Below, in pieces: positions 1-11,866 of a stretch of 64,000 nt of DNA. Location: positions 8,122,001 to 8,186,000 of the forward strand of contig NC_060019.1 in NCBI RefSeq assembly GCF_021134715.1, read 5' to 3'. A model generated the notes under the pieces. That model was not told where the DNA came from. It made no database searches and saw only the letters and a program-made list of their open reading frames with translations. The stretch's first letter is position 1. Each line of letters opens with the position of its first letter. The translations under genes were made by a program, and so were the position numbers. The DNA comes from Daphnia pulex. Its lineage: Eukaryota; Arthropoda; Branchiopoda; Diplostraca; Daphniidae.

Positions 1-269
1 CACCATTCATGCGGAACTGCAGCTATCATTATATATCAAAATGTCCCGGAAAATTGAAAAATCACTGTTGACAGTATATCACTGCATTTCAAACTAGGAC
101 GGAATAACATGAAACTTCGTTTGAATAACATGGCATATTATTTATTATCCTCATTTATGTACAATTCATGAATCACGATTATGAGTTATTTTTGTTCGGT
201 AAGAAAGTAAACATACAATTAAATCAAAATCAAATCAAGACACCCATTATCACGTAGTTTTACCGAGTT

Positions 270-1542
270 TTACCAAGGTCTCCATACTTTCATACGATCC
301 GCATCCGATTTCAAGGAAGGTGATGAAATATGATCGTCATACAGGCTGATTTGATGTCGATAAATAACTTCGGGTGAATGTTGGTAGTGTTGGTTGGAAG
401 TCAAAGAGCTGGAAGAACAATCTGATGGAAAAGCGCTGGTTGATGGGACACCACATGCAAAAAGTTCCACGATATTGGCATCGCTCGTCTTCCATTTTCT
501 CTCGCATGACATTGAAGAAGGGACCACCTGATGATTTTCCCACTTGTTGCCTTGATTCAAGTTCTCAGCTGACAAATCAGGAGATCCGAAGAATGGAACG
601 GACTTGAAACCGCAAGTCCAGCGAGACGGTATCACGTTGAGCGCATTGCTCGGTGAAGAATTCGGCGTTGATGTTAAATCAGCAAAGCTGTTGATTTCGT
701 TTGAAAATGACCGTCGAGAGCACGAGTCCCGACTTTCCTCCGATGTTGAAGGTGATGAACAAATACGATTTGCAGGTGAAGAGCTGTCCATGACAAATTC
801 GGAAGGGTCCATGTATTTTTCTTCAAACGATGTGCATGAGTCGCTTCCGAGCGAAGGTGAAAGCGATTTTCGGTTGGTCAGTAGTTCGGGAACTAAATTA
901 GTTAAGCATCGGTCAAGATATTGGCCGACTCTTTTTTGCAGGTCTCCTTCCATTGCTTGCTGGGGTTGATTGTGTAAAACTTCTCGAACGATGCGAGCGC
1001 ACTCGATGAACCCATCTTTAAACCTTGACGATTGATTAGATCTTGGCGAAAAACCATTAGGGATCGGGCAGCTAGTGCTTCCATCATTTGAATTGTCCCG
1101 CATGTTATTACGTCGTTCCTTGTGAAGCTTCTGGACGTAGTTTACAGTTAGTTCTAAAACGTCGGCCTTCTCCAGTTTAGCCGGTCGGGAACCCTGAAAT
1201 TTAAAATTTTTATTTAGTTCCAGCTTCGTTTTTAATAACACTTTAAACAGTTAAAATATAATGTAAACGAATGCAATATGTATAATACACACCTCTTTTT
1301 TTACGCTGTCCGTTTCCATGAGAAGATCTTTCAAATCATTTAGGCTCTGGTTGATGCGTGCTCGACGCTTCTTTTCCATTAAAGGTTTGCGCACCTATAA
1401 TTCAATTTTTTTTAAAGGCCAAAGTTAACAACTATTTTATTTGCGAAATTCAAATGTCCATTTCTTTTACCTTTCTGCTTTCGGAGCCACGAGCTTCAAA
1501 ACATTTACGATCTGTTAAACACGAATCACTTTTTCGGTTCAT
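270..1542 (-). CDS. Hairy/E(spl)-family bHLH-Orange transcriptional repressor (HES-like)
   Basis: Nuclear repressor of the Hairy/E(spl)/HES family, normally a Notch effector that recruits Groucho. Three coding exons on the minus strand, 1542-1471, 1394-1293 and 1193-270, all joined in phase 0, give 365 aa. Residues 26-80 form the bHLH: the basic region reads RKPLMEKKRRARIN with the family's proline, and helix 2 contains KLEKADVLELTV. The Orange domain spans about 114-158 (SRFKDGFIECARIV to YLDRCLTNL). A serine-rich linker follows, and the last four residues are WRPW, the Groucho-binding tetrapeptide. The bHLH loop is short, somewhat like HES6. A possible polyadenylation signal (AATAAA) lies at 146-141. 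It is head-to-head with the ZIP transporter gene. I cannot say which family member it is (hairy, deadpan, E(spl)). The family call is very secure and the splice sites are canonical. Confidence 0.93.
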
Positions 1543-2862
1543 TTTTATTTGTTAAGTGCAATCAGGGAACAGAAGTGTAAGACTTGTTAGCTCAAAAACC
1601 TACAGACGAGTACTGCGCAAGTTTAAAGAGTAAACGGATCGTTACAGTTGAGGTGTATGCGTTACAACAGTTTGAATCCAACTGAACTGGATGATCACGA
1701 GGCTTACTAGGATAGGATGGTCTAAATATTCCGTGGTACACCCTGGGAACCTACGAAAAGAACAGGTTCGCAGGCCTTTAAATGCCGACAAACTGCCATT
1801 GAAAAACTGTTGAATGAAGGACAGTGGCAACCGTAAACCAAGCACCTCCCATTTCTTCCCCCCGCCCTCAATATAATCGTATACGCTTAAAGCTCGATGA
1901 ATGTAATTTTCAAGCCCTCTTTTCACTTTTCCTCTCAACCGCCCCTCAGAAAAAGAACAACTTAGTCTCTGCAGAAGAAAAAAACACTTTCGCCCCGTGG
2001 TAAGCGTGCCGCAACGTTTCCCATGATTGGTTCCTTCCCTGTGAAATTTATTATCCGTTGTCCGTACTGACGAGACACTATACTGTTACATAACACAATA
2101 ACAAATATGAAATAAAAATCGAAAATATCGAATGTTTTTTGTGAAGGCTTTGCCAGCGAATTAACAAAGGTGCAGAAAAAAGAACCAAAATGTTTAACGG
2201 ATTATTAAACATTTCAAATGAAGTGCGGCCATAGCATTTGTTAGTCTCACATTATCGTGAACTCTTCTAAATATATGATGATTATTTGATTAGTAAATTA
2301 GCCTATGGGTAAATTATTTGGGGTACTACAGTATTAGGTTAAATTTAATAAAAATTAATTGACATTAAACTACAATTGTTACCGCGTTTCGTCTTTCTCA
2401 ATTTTATTTTATTTTTTATTGTATTATTCAAATTCTATAGCCTACATATAACATTATGATTTACAGTCCCTCTGATAGTCTGATTGCAGATTCCCGTATT
2501 GACTACCATGCTCCGTGCTTGATGCTTCTGATCTGAGCCTGAGCGATCATTTTTCTACTCTTTTGGTGAACTGTATGCAAAACATTCCATTTTGTGTTGC
2601 TTAGTAACCAAAATATTCAAAATTTAGTTTCATTACATTTCGTACTCGTTAAAGCGTGAAAAGCCGGGGAATGCAAATTTCTAAACGATTTTGTATTTTT
2701 TACTGTTAATCTCCGTAAGATGGTGTTTACTGTTTACTGCTGGGCTGTCAATGGGCGTCTGCTGGGCTTGAGTCATACCCATAAAGTAATTACTGATGAT
2801 TCAGTGAATTCTGTGACTGATTTCTTCACTCCCATGTCAAGAAGAACTCACTTTAATCTACC
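1543..2862. other. Intergenic region between divergent HES-like and ZIP genes
   Basis: About 1.3 kb upstream of both divergently transcribed neighbours. It is AT-rich and I see no conserved coding sequence. It should hold the promoters and 5' UTRs of both genes. One candidate Su(H)/CSL site (CATGGGAA on the minus strand, 2025-2018) lies about 480 bp upstream of the HES-like start codon. A short upstream ORF of the ZIP gene begins at 2720. Reading frames between 1642 and 1938 look like chance. Confidence 0.5.
2018..2025 (-). promoter_or_regulatory. Candidate Su(H)/CSL binding site upstream of the HES-like gene
   Basis: CATGGGAA on the minus strand matches the Su(H) consensus YRTGDGAD. Notch-responsive HES/E(spl) genes usually carry such sites in their promoters. 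This is a single 8-base match, expected by chance every few kilobases, so support is weak. A CCAAT box (ATTGG on +) lies a few bases further upstream. Confidence 0.25.
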
Positions 2863-2896
2863 ATGGACATTAACAAAGCAAAAAGCATTGTTCTAG
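2720..2896 (+). other. Upstream ORF overlapping the ZIP start codon
   Basis: An ATG at 2720 opens a 58-codon frame that stops with TAG at 2894-2896, 31 bases past the ZIP start at 2863 and in another frame. If the ZIP transcript begins upstream of 2720, ribosomes starting here would pass over the main start. The translated sequence resembles nothing I know. The transcription start is not visible, so this may simply lie in promoter DNA. Confidence 0.35.
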
Positions 2897-4071
2897 CTAC
2901 GTTATTTGTGGTTACACTATTATCATGTTTACTGCCATTAAAGCTAATGGATACAATCCGAAATGTCGCAGATCCTGTTCGGAAACTAAGGTCGCATATT
3001 TTTTTTCTTTCTTCTAAGCAAAAATTGATGTTTACGTGTACGTTTTTCTCTCTTTTCTTAAGGTACTCACGAGTAATCAGTTTGTTGAACTGTTTTGCTG
3101 GAGGAGTTTTTCTTGGGACCTGTCTACTAGATTTGTTTCCTGAAGTGCAAGACAACATTGATGAGGTCATGGTTGCGTTGAAAATCAACAGTTCATTTCC
3201 ATTTGCCGAATTCCTAGTTGTTCTAGGACTCTTCACCGTTTTAATTGTGGAACAAATATCTCTTGATTGCAAACATGAACCTTCACAGTAAAATGATAAC
3301 AACAGTATGTTAAGTGCAAAACGACTCATTGCTTCAACTTTGTTTTTTAGACAAGAAATTGGTGAAAGAGAACCTTTACTTCAAGGTTCCACAAGGGAAG
3401 TAAATGCAACAAATGCTGATCCTGAGGTGTCCTTTCTTTATGGAAGTGGACAGCCTATCAATGAAGCATCTCATCATAGTCATAGTGGTCATAGCCATGA
3501 TTCTCATCATTCAGCCAATTCATCTCTACGATCTCTCTTATTATCAGTGGCTCTATCTCTACATTCCATTTTTGAGGGATTAGCAATAGGTAATATTGAA
3601 TTTCTAATCCTCTCTTCATATAAAGTTATACTAATCTCTTTTTTTGTTTCTCAAAACATCACAGGATTGCAAAAAAATGTAGAAGAGGTTCTGCAAATTT
3701 TTGCGGCTGTAGTGCTCCATAAATGTGTAATTGCATTTGGTCTTAGCCTCAATCTTGTTCAGAGTAATCTTCGGACCAGAGTGATAATTCAGTTGACTCT
3801 AATATTTTGTCTCGCTGCTCCGATTGGTTTGGGAATCGGAATGGGCGTTGAGTTAATTAGTAACTCTCTTGAGGCAACAATATTGAGTGGTATTTTGCAA
3901 GGTATGGCTTGCGGAACGTTCCTTTATGTGACCTTTTTCGAAGTGCTGCCGCACGAGTTGAATAGCAATGATCTGAGAACGCCAAAAATGCTCTTCATCA
4001 TTCTCGGCTTTGCCGCGTCTTGTGCTATCGTCTTTCTGGATCCTGACACTGCAAAACCAAGATGTCCTTAG
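2863..4071 (+). CDS. Zinc transporter, ZIP family (SLC39A1/2/3-like)
   Basis: Multipass zinc importer of the ZIP (SLC39) family, expected in the plasma membrane. Exons 2863-2990, 3063-3287, 3351-3589 and 3665-4071 give 332 aa. Two of the three introns (72 and 75 nt) contain no stop and keep frame, so an unspliced reading would wrongly add residues. After the first membrane span comes CFAGGVFLGTCLLDLFPEV, typical of ZIP1-3 TM2. A histidine-rich cytosolic loop (HHSHSGHSHDSHH) precedes TM4. TM4 carries the family signature LSLHSIFEGLAIGLQ, and TM5 carries LHKCVIAFGLSL; these two helices line the metal path with their His and Glu residues. The start ATG is in good context (ACCATGG). A polyadenylation signal lies at 4239-4244. 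The family call is secure; assignment to ZIP1, 2 or 3 is not. Confidence 0.93.
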
Positions 4072-4550
4072 TTTATAAAAGTCCAATTTTATATCTCTGG
4101 AGAGGCATTCTCAACTCAATATGAATGCCAAGGTCTATTAAAACATTATTTCTGTGTTTATTGAAAACTTGACATTTAAACTGTTTTGCAAACAATGAGG
4201 CGCGTTAATTTCGAATATGATCATATAACACTTTCATAAATAAAAATGTGTACATAATTTGTACTTTGATACTGTAAGCTTGGATTTTCATAAATATAAT
4301 GAAGCAATAGTGCGTATAATCATGGTGACTAATCATAATTTCAAACATCTTGGGGAAAGAGGAGTTCGAACTAAAAGCTTTGGACGACAACCGCTAGGCA
4401 GCGCACTGGCGGACGTCAGCGTTTACCCTTACTCTCGAATGTGGTAATCAAGAAGACGACAGAAACTTTCGAACAAGTTCTGGAATCTGAAGTTGTATTG
4501 TTCTATAATTATTTTGGAATACATACGAGTGTTCGTTGAATTTCTAAAAC
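4072..4550. other. ZIP 3' UTR and ubiquilin upstream region
   Basis: The first half is the ZIP 3' UTR, with AATAAA at 4239-4244. The rest is the promoter and 5' UTR of ubiquilin, so the two genes lie close together in the same direction. I see no other gene here. Confidence 0.5.
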
Positions 4551-6890
4551 ATGGCTGAGTCGAGTGAGCCACAAAAAATAAAATTGACCGTTAAAACCCC
4601 GAAGGATAAGAAAGATGTAGAGGTACCGGAAGAGGCCTCAATCAAAGAGGTAATGCTCAAATGAACAATATGTAACAAATTTGTTTTTCTAATGAACTCT
4701 ATTTTAATCCTGATTCTTGGTCTGCATTCTAATGTATATTTCCATTTTAGCTGAAAGAAATTGTAGCTGAAAAGTTTGGGGCAACTGCTGAACAGGTGTG
4801 CCTTATCTTCGCTGGCAAAATTCTTAAAGATCAAGAGACATTGAAAGGGCACAACCTGAAGGATGGACTCACAGTACACCTTGTCATCAAATCTGGCAAT
4901 GCCATCAGAACCACACAGGAATCACCAAGCAATGTTTCATCCAACACGATTCCACAGCCGTCTGTAACTCCTAGCAGACCGGCAGAGCCGAGTCCCTCAT
5001 CTCCCTTTGGAATTGGTGGATTGGGTGGTCTTGCAGGTTTGTAAAAAAAAAAAAAAAAATTTGAAAAGTGTTATGTTATAAAATTGTGTTTTTGTTTATT
5101 TAGGTTTATCAAATATGGGATTGGGCTCAGGGAACTTCATGGAGATGCAGCAAAATATGCAAAGGGAAATACTTTCAAATCCTGAAACACTACGCAATAT
5201 GATGGACAATCCTCTTGTTCAATCACTTATGAGTAACCCTGACTATATGAGACAAATTTTGACTTCTAACCCACAAATGCAGCAGTTGCTGGAGGTAGGC
5301 AATCTGTGTTATAAAAGTATGGAACTCTGACTAAAATAGAATTTGAAATTTTGCAGCGTCATCCAGAAATCAATCATGTAATGAACAATCCAGAACTGTT
5401 GAGACAAACGATGGAAATTGCAAGGAATCCTGCCATGTTGCAGGAACTTATGCGCAGTCAGGATCGGGCTCTTTCTAATTTGGAATCAATTCCAGGAGGT
5501 TACAGTGCCCTTCAACGAATGTATCGCGACATTCAGGTTTTAAAGAAATGGAAATCTTTCAAGAAGCTTTGCTCACTGATGGATGTTGATTGATTCTTTA
5601 GGAGCCAATGTTCAATGCTGCTCAAGAACAGTTTGGTGGCAATCCTTTTGCCGCTTTGGTTAATAACGCCGGGCCTCTTGCTGGGTCGGCTAATCCTCAA
5701 GCAGGACAAGAAAACCGTGCTCCTTTACCAAATCCCTGGTCTGGACCATCTTCGACTCAGTTTGTTTATTGTCAAGTATGCTTATTATAGTAAATGAAAC
5801 AAAACACCGTTTATATTTTTAGGTCGCCTGGAAGCAATTCTGAGACTAGAACTGGTGGTGAAAATCGAAGCCCATCCAGTTCAGCTGCCCAAGGTGTAAC
5901 AGGCATGCCAGGCATGCCCGGCATGATTAATTCACCAGGAATGCAGTCTTTGATGCAGCAGATTGTCGATAATCCGCAACTTATGCAGAGTATGATGAAT
6001 GCCCCTTATGTCCAAAGTATGTTCCAACAAATGGGTTCAAATCCACAACTAGCCGAACAGATGATCCTCAACAATCCTCTATTTGCCAGTACGTTTAGTT
6101 AATTGTTTCATTTCGTGTTATTTTGTTTTTCAATTATTTATTTTATAATATCACCGTCAATCAGGCAACCCAGCTATGCAAGAACAAATGAGGACAATGC
6201 TACCAACATTCATGGCTCAGCTCAATAATCCGGAAATTCAGAATTTGGTCACAAACCCACAAGCTATGTCGGCGATGATGCAGATTCAACAAGGAATGGA
6301 GCAACTCCGACAAGTCGCACCATCGTTTGCTACTACGTATGACAACTTCTCATTCTATAATAATCGGCAGCGAATGTAAATGTAATTCTTGTTCGATTGA
6401 TTTTGCAGGCTTGGTCTCGGTTCTCTTCCTCCGCCTTTGAATCCTGCTGCAAGCACTACACCCGCTGCGTCGGATACGACGACAACAGCTCCTCCACCGA
6501 CGACTACCCGGCCTGGATCTGACGCTTTTAGCAACATGATGGCAAGCATGGTAGAAGCGCAATAATTGATTTTTACACACAAATTCAGTAAAACAACTAT
6601 TTATTTTTCGAACGGATAGCTAACTTCCCTAGCAGGTCAAGGTGGAATTGGAAGCGGAATTGGCGGTGGTTCCACCCAACCACCGGAAGAAAGATACCGT
6701 TCACAGTTAGAACAATTAACAGCTATGGGATTTATTAACAGAGAGGCCAACCTCCAAGGTAATTTTTAAGAAAATATTCAAAACAGACAAGTTTCTTAAA
6801 ATTTTATTTTTGTTTTTAGCCTTGATCGCAACCTTTGGCGATGTGAATGCTGCTGTGGAAAGATTACTGCAGAATCGCCCTATGATTTAA
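4551..6890 (+). CDS. Ubqn: Ubiquilin (UBL-UBA proteasome shuttle)
   Basis: Ubiquilin carries ubiquitinated or exposed membrane clients to the proteasome in the cytosol. Ten exons: 4551-4649, 4751-5036, 5104-5294, 5357-5536, 5602-5759, 5823-6088, 6165-6336, 6409-6550, 6620-6758 and 6820-6890, total 567 aa, close to the human proteins (about 590-620). Residues 9-82 are a ubiquitin-like domain ([12 protein letters not shown], then [10 protein letters not shown]). The middle has Met/Asn/Pro-rich STI1-type repeats ([53 protein letters not shown]). A Gly/Met/Pro stretch and a Thr/Pro linker separate them. Residues 522-567 form the C-terminal UBA ([20 protein letters not shown]). For exon 9 I chose the acceptor at 6619 because only it keeps the UBA frame after the donor at 6551. 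The fifth donor (GTTTGT) is weak but required by frame. Confidence 0.95.
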
Positions 6891-7453
6891 ATGTTGTCTG
6901 AAGATTTTTTGTGTTCTTTTATTTTCATAATTACCTTTCCTTCTTACCACTCTCTTGCCATTCTTTTCTTATCACCTAGTAATTCCTTTCTAACTCTTCT
7001 CGGTTGAGTATCTTGAAAATGATCAGTTGATTTCGATATCGAGCGCTAACTTTTCAAGACTGTTTACAAGGTACTTTTTCTTGTAGTCAGACGGGTTGTA
7101 ACATTGATTTCTTTGTCTAACATCTCTTGTCCTATTACCCTCCTTTAAGTTTTTTTTTCCAGGTCTTTCCAGACACATTTCCAAGCCTATCACTTCTCCC
7201 TTCCTTTGGTTGTATAATCTGATGTTAGAATCCATCCAATATATAAATGATCAGAACGTTTTGTTGGTGAAGTCTTATGTAATTCAATATTTAATCTTGG
7301 ATAGAATTTCAAGTACCCACACGTGCATTATTCCCATTCCAAAAGCAAAAAAAAAACAAAGATAGGTATAGAAAGCACGTCGGCAAAAACAGGATCCTTG
7401 AGGTACTTGGGTTAACATGTGTACAAAGACCCAAATAAAAGCGGATTAATTGG
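6891..7453. other. Convergent 3' ends of ubiquilin and dynein intermediate chain
   Basis: Only 563 bp separate the two stop codons, so the 3' UTRs probably abut or overlap antisense. A variant signal for the minus gene (ATTAAA, as TTTAAT on +) lies near 7290. I see no gene in between. Confidence 0.5.
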
Positions 7454-10400
7454 CTAGCGGAGTGGAGCAGACGAAGAGGAAGACATGCTGCCCAAGCTGC
7501 TAGGAGGCGAAGTGGTTCCGGCCAACTGCGAAATGCTGCTGCCGATTCCCAGGCTACTACTGGCAGGTCCACTGCCAAGGCTACTGCTTCCTACTCCGAA
7601 ATTCATTTTTTCCATGTCTTCATCCAGCTGATTTTGATGCAACTCTTGAAGTGTATGAACCAACCGCGTCCATTCGTCTGCTCTTGGAACAGCCAATTGC
7701 TGAAAATTTACAATTCATTTAAAAGTTAAACATTAAACATTAGAAGTCAACAGTACGAAAGATATACAAGATAAGTTCATACCTCTCCAACTTCATAAAC
7801 CCAAATTCGCCCATTATCATCGCCCACAGTGAGATTCATTCCAGATTGGGTCCACTTGACACGATTTAAGGCAGGATTGCCGTCAACATTAATACTAGTA
7901 ACTGGTACCTAAATAATATTCGAGGTTAAAACCAAATTTTAGAGGTATGAAAAATCACAAGACCAACCTCTGTGTCTTGATTAAGATTCCAAACATCAAG
8001 ACGGCCCATGCCGTCCACTGTGGCGAACACAGCTGGATGAATTGGAGACCAAGCTACGTCATAGACATAATCACCATTGTCTTCAAATGAATACAATGGT
8101 TTGTTCTCCTGCAACATCGAATAAAAGAAATGGATTAGTAACTTGATCCGTAAAAATAAAAAAATAAAACTATTCTCACCTTGAGACTCCAAAGTTTGAC
8201 GGTCCAGTCGACAGAGGACGTAAGAAAGAGGTGTGAAAAATCAATAGGTCCTTGAGAGTTGTGACAGTCCATGCCACGAATTGGTCCTTGGTGTCCCTCG
8301 TAGGTATCGATAATTCCGGCACGCGGTCCGTGACGACCAGCTATTTCGATTGATAGTCGTGTTACTTCGACAGGATGCAACGAATTATTTGAATAAAAAT
8401 ACCGGAGTAGATTGTGCCTTCCTCGCTGCCAACGATGAAATTGTTGATGTCGGATTGGGGCTGGGGGAAGGCCATGCACGTCGCGGCAACGGCACGACTT
8501 TGGCGCTGTTGCAAGTCCAGCGTCTCCTGCGGTTGTGCCAGCATATCTAAACTCCACGAGCACATTTTCCCGTCAGTTGAAATCGAAATCAAACTGTGCG
8601 AATTTTGCGTTCCGACTACACTTAGGCAGTAGACCGGGTGCTGCAAAATAATTTAAAAAAAAAAGTTGAATTAAGATTGAATGCTATAGGGATCAAACGA
8701 ATTCAAATGTTTTACCGTGTGAGCCATTGCGGATAGGGGACTACGTTGGACGGGTGTCCTCTTGGGACTGCGATTATCCCACAGGACAATTTTTCCGGAA
8801 TAGGTGCCACCCAAGATCAAGTTCGGGTGGAATCGAGCAAAACAGCAGGAGAGAACGGGGGATTGACAGTGGAAGATATACTCGGGTGTCGATTTCTTAA
8901 AGCGAGTATTCCAGACAAGACAAACGCCATCGGGATCATGTGGTGAATCCTGCAACAATTCAACAACAAAAATCATCATTTATCAATACAAAATACTGGA
9001 AAATAAAAAATGAGTGGGACATACTTCGTTGTTATGATACGATGCAACCAACAACTCTGGAAATTGTGGCGACCAATCCATGCACGTCACACAGCGATTG
9101 CGCGACCAGCGTTCGTCATAGAAGCAGCGGTTCAAATGAATCTTGTAGCCAGAACGGTCATCTCTGAAAAGAAAAATCTTTGAATGCAAACCACACATTT
9201 GAGTGATGGGAAAAAATAAAAATAAAGAAATTTACACATTATTGTCGGTTTCAGAAGCCCCCGTGTAGTCTGTAAAGATGTCGACGTGTTCGCTAAGAGC
9301 ACGTTCGATGATGCGAGAGGATTGACCAAAGAATCGCTGGAAATCTTCCGTCATCAGAATCATTTGCTTCTCTTCTTCGCTTAGTTCTCGAGGTGGTTTA
9401 CTCTGCGGCTGCGACTCCTGTTTGAAAGCTGCCTCTTCCACCGACGTCATGGCCGGCTTGACATCTAAAAAAAAAAAAAAAAACGATGTTGAGAGTTAAA
9501 AATATTAATTATTATTCACTTTTCACTTGATTGTTGATCATCACCTTTAACTTGGGGCATTCCGTGCGGAAGGATGCCAGGTGGCAAAACAGAGTTGCGC
9601 GAGGCGTAGCTGCCGTCGAGATTAGGTAGTGAACTGTCATCTTCCTCCGTCCTGTCGTAGGTGAGAACTGAAAGACAGAAATCAAGAACAAGATGAGGGA
9701 TTAAATTAAATGGCGACGATTTTTCGTGTCTATCAATAAGGTGCAAAAATAAAACTGAATACGTCAAAGCCACGAAATAGGCATGCACTGCGAAGAAAGG
9801 GTCCATCTTGCGATTGTGACGACGGATCGTGAAGAGGTTACAGTACGAGTTACGAGGGTAACGACAGGCGAATGTTGTGAGGCAAAAGAGAATGAAACGA
9901 GAAAAAGTCTTGGGCAGCATCAATCAACAAGGAGGGTATTAAAGCACTTCAAGCAACTGATCATTCAACGGTACGCTAATATCTGGCAATAGCCAATTAA
10001 AAAAATGTTTTTTTTTTTTTGGTGTGTTGTTGCTGTTGATTGTTAGAACGTCCGACTTTTAAAAACTACACGATAGCCTCGATCAGGGGGATACCAATCA
10101 CCAGATGCTGGTCGAAACCAACAACCAACTTTTTCCGAACTAAAATCGATGGAAATAACCGAAATTAAGAAAAAAAAATAGTCTGGTTCGAAAAAGACGA
10201 TGGCGTACACAAGAAAAAAAAAAATCAGATAGTTTGATTTGAATTGGTCGAGGGACCCGTGTCACCTACCTGGGAACTCATCATCCCACTCTAAAGCCGG
10301 ATTGAGGTTATATTCATCTGAAGATACAAAAGTTCAAAAAAGAAATGGTGTGTCAAAGGTCGGAGAAGGGGGAGGCCCACCAATCGAGAGACGAGAGAAA

Positions 10401-11866
10401 TATAAAAAAACGGAGAAAAATGGTATTAGGTAAGATCCAATTCAGTTCGTTTCAACACGAAAAGCTCTGATGTTGAACAGATACTACGTCAATGAAAGTC
10501 ATCTGCCGATGAAATATTTCCACCTCAGTCATTCAAAAGATCATTAAGCTATTGAATACGGCAATAAGGCATGCAGATGGCTACCAGGTTAGGACACGTG
10601 ACCCTCAGACTTTTGGATCGTATGGGGAGAGCTCAAATGAACTGTGAAGGGTTTTTGTTTGTTGTTGTTTGTTTGTTTTTTCAAATTACGTTTAAAAAAA
10701 AAAAACAAGTCATGGCGGGTGGGAGATATGACGGCGTCGGAATGTGGAAGTAAGAAGCCCGTTATTTCATTACATACGTAAACAAATGTTAAGCATCACA
10801 AGAAAAACGAAATCAAAACTCACCGTAGTAGTCGACTTGGTGGGCTGCTCAAAGAATTACATGGAACCAAAAAGATACAAACAATATGTCACACATAGTT
10901 ATTGAAATGGAAAGAAATCTAGTTGCTTAAGTCTAGATATAGCCAAGCGAAATTGAATACTGCTTAAAAAAAAAAAAAATAATTGCGTTTCACGTATGGG
11001 TATTGTTCTTTTTTTGTTCGTTTGTTTTTAAGGAAGAGAATAGGTTAATTGGAGATGTGTTGTTATTACCTTTGCGCGCTCTCCATAAATCATGGTAGTA
11101 TCCTTGACAATGGGAGCAGCAGCAAAGAATGGATAGGGTTACTTAAAGTTAACATTTACCCGTTATTTGTTTCTAGCCAACATTCGAGTCATTATAGGCC
11201 GTTTAGCTGTACGCGGTTCCCAATTCACAAATTACTGATCTTGAATTATTAAGGAACAAGTTTGACATACCTCCTCTTTCCGGGCTAGCAACTGTTTGAG
11301 TCTGCTTGGCATAGGTAACAGTTTCTTTTGGCGGAATGTCGGTGGTTTGGACACTCACTTTGGTCAACTGGGGTTTCTTTCTGTAATCGTAAAATAAAGA
11401 CAAGAATAAGATGGTGTGTGAAATCAATCAAGAAGAATGAACCTACCGCATTTTGCGTGTCATAAGTGGTGATTGGACTAGACTGGAATCAGGTGTTGAT
11501 TGATTACTTGGTTCTTGTGTTGACGGCACATAAGTTGATAGCACATCTAAGAAAATTTAAATTTTAGAATAATAATATCATAGTAGAGAGAAATTCCTAT
11601 CAACTTACCAGACACTGGTTTCAAACCTTCACGCTTCAAAAGATCATCCATTGTGACATTCTGGTCACCTTCTCTAAGAACTCGATGGGAGTTTTCCACC
11701 TTAAAATAGTTAAGGCAGGTTAAACTGTGTCAATAAAAATTAAGTGCAGAAATGTATTTAGCAGTACCTCTTGCCTTTCTCTTTCTTGTTGCCTCCTTTG
11801 CTTCTCTTTTCGTAGCTCTTCCAACTTGGCCTTCTTTCTCTCTAGCTCTGCTTTTCGGTCAGCCAT
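7454..11866 (-). CDS. sw: Cytoplasmic dynein 1 intermediate chain (short wing / DYNC1I)
   Basis: Scaffold of the dynein motor, binding dynactin p150, light chains and heavy chain. Minus-strand exons: 11866-11768, 11699-11609, 11546-11447, 11380-11271, 10847-10824, 10317-10270, 9667-9545, 9464-9238, 9177-9025, 8949-8716, 8640-8403, 8340-8180, 8108-7968, 7908-7783 and 7699-7454, about 706 aa. The start [18 protein letters not shown] is the classic dynactin-binding coiled coil. [15 protein letters not shown] fits the Tctex-type site, and KQTQT at 122-126 is an LC8 motif. [13 protein letters not shown] to IERALSE is the Roadblock-binding region. Seven WD repeats follow ([71 protein letters not shown] and others). 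The C-terminal tail of about 45 Ser/Gly-rich residues is longer than in vertebrates. A 33-nt in-frame optional exon lies at 11102-11070. The acceptor of exon 9 is uncertain. Confidence 0.95.
11070..11102 (-). other. sw: Probable optional 33-nt exon of the dynein intermediate chain
   Basis: Lies between exon 4 and the 24-nt exon 5, with AG before it (11104-11103) and GTAATA after it. Inserted in phase 1, it adds eleven residues (reading [10 protein letters not shown]) and keeps frame. Dynein intermediate chains of other animals are alternatively spliced in this region between the LC8 site and the Roadblock site. The acceptor has little pyrimidine tract, so inclusion is likely regulated or this is a false exon. 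Confidence 0.45.

Noticed and set aside
1642-1938. A 98-codon minus-strand frame upstream of the HES-like gene.
   Set aside because: No homology and no splice link to the bHLH exons; more likely promoter or 5' UTR sequence.
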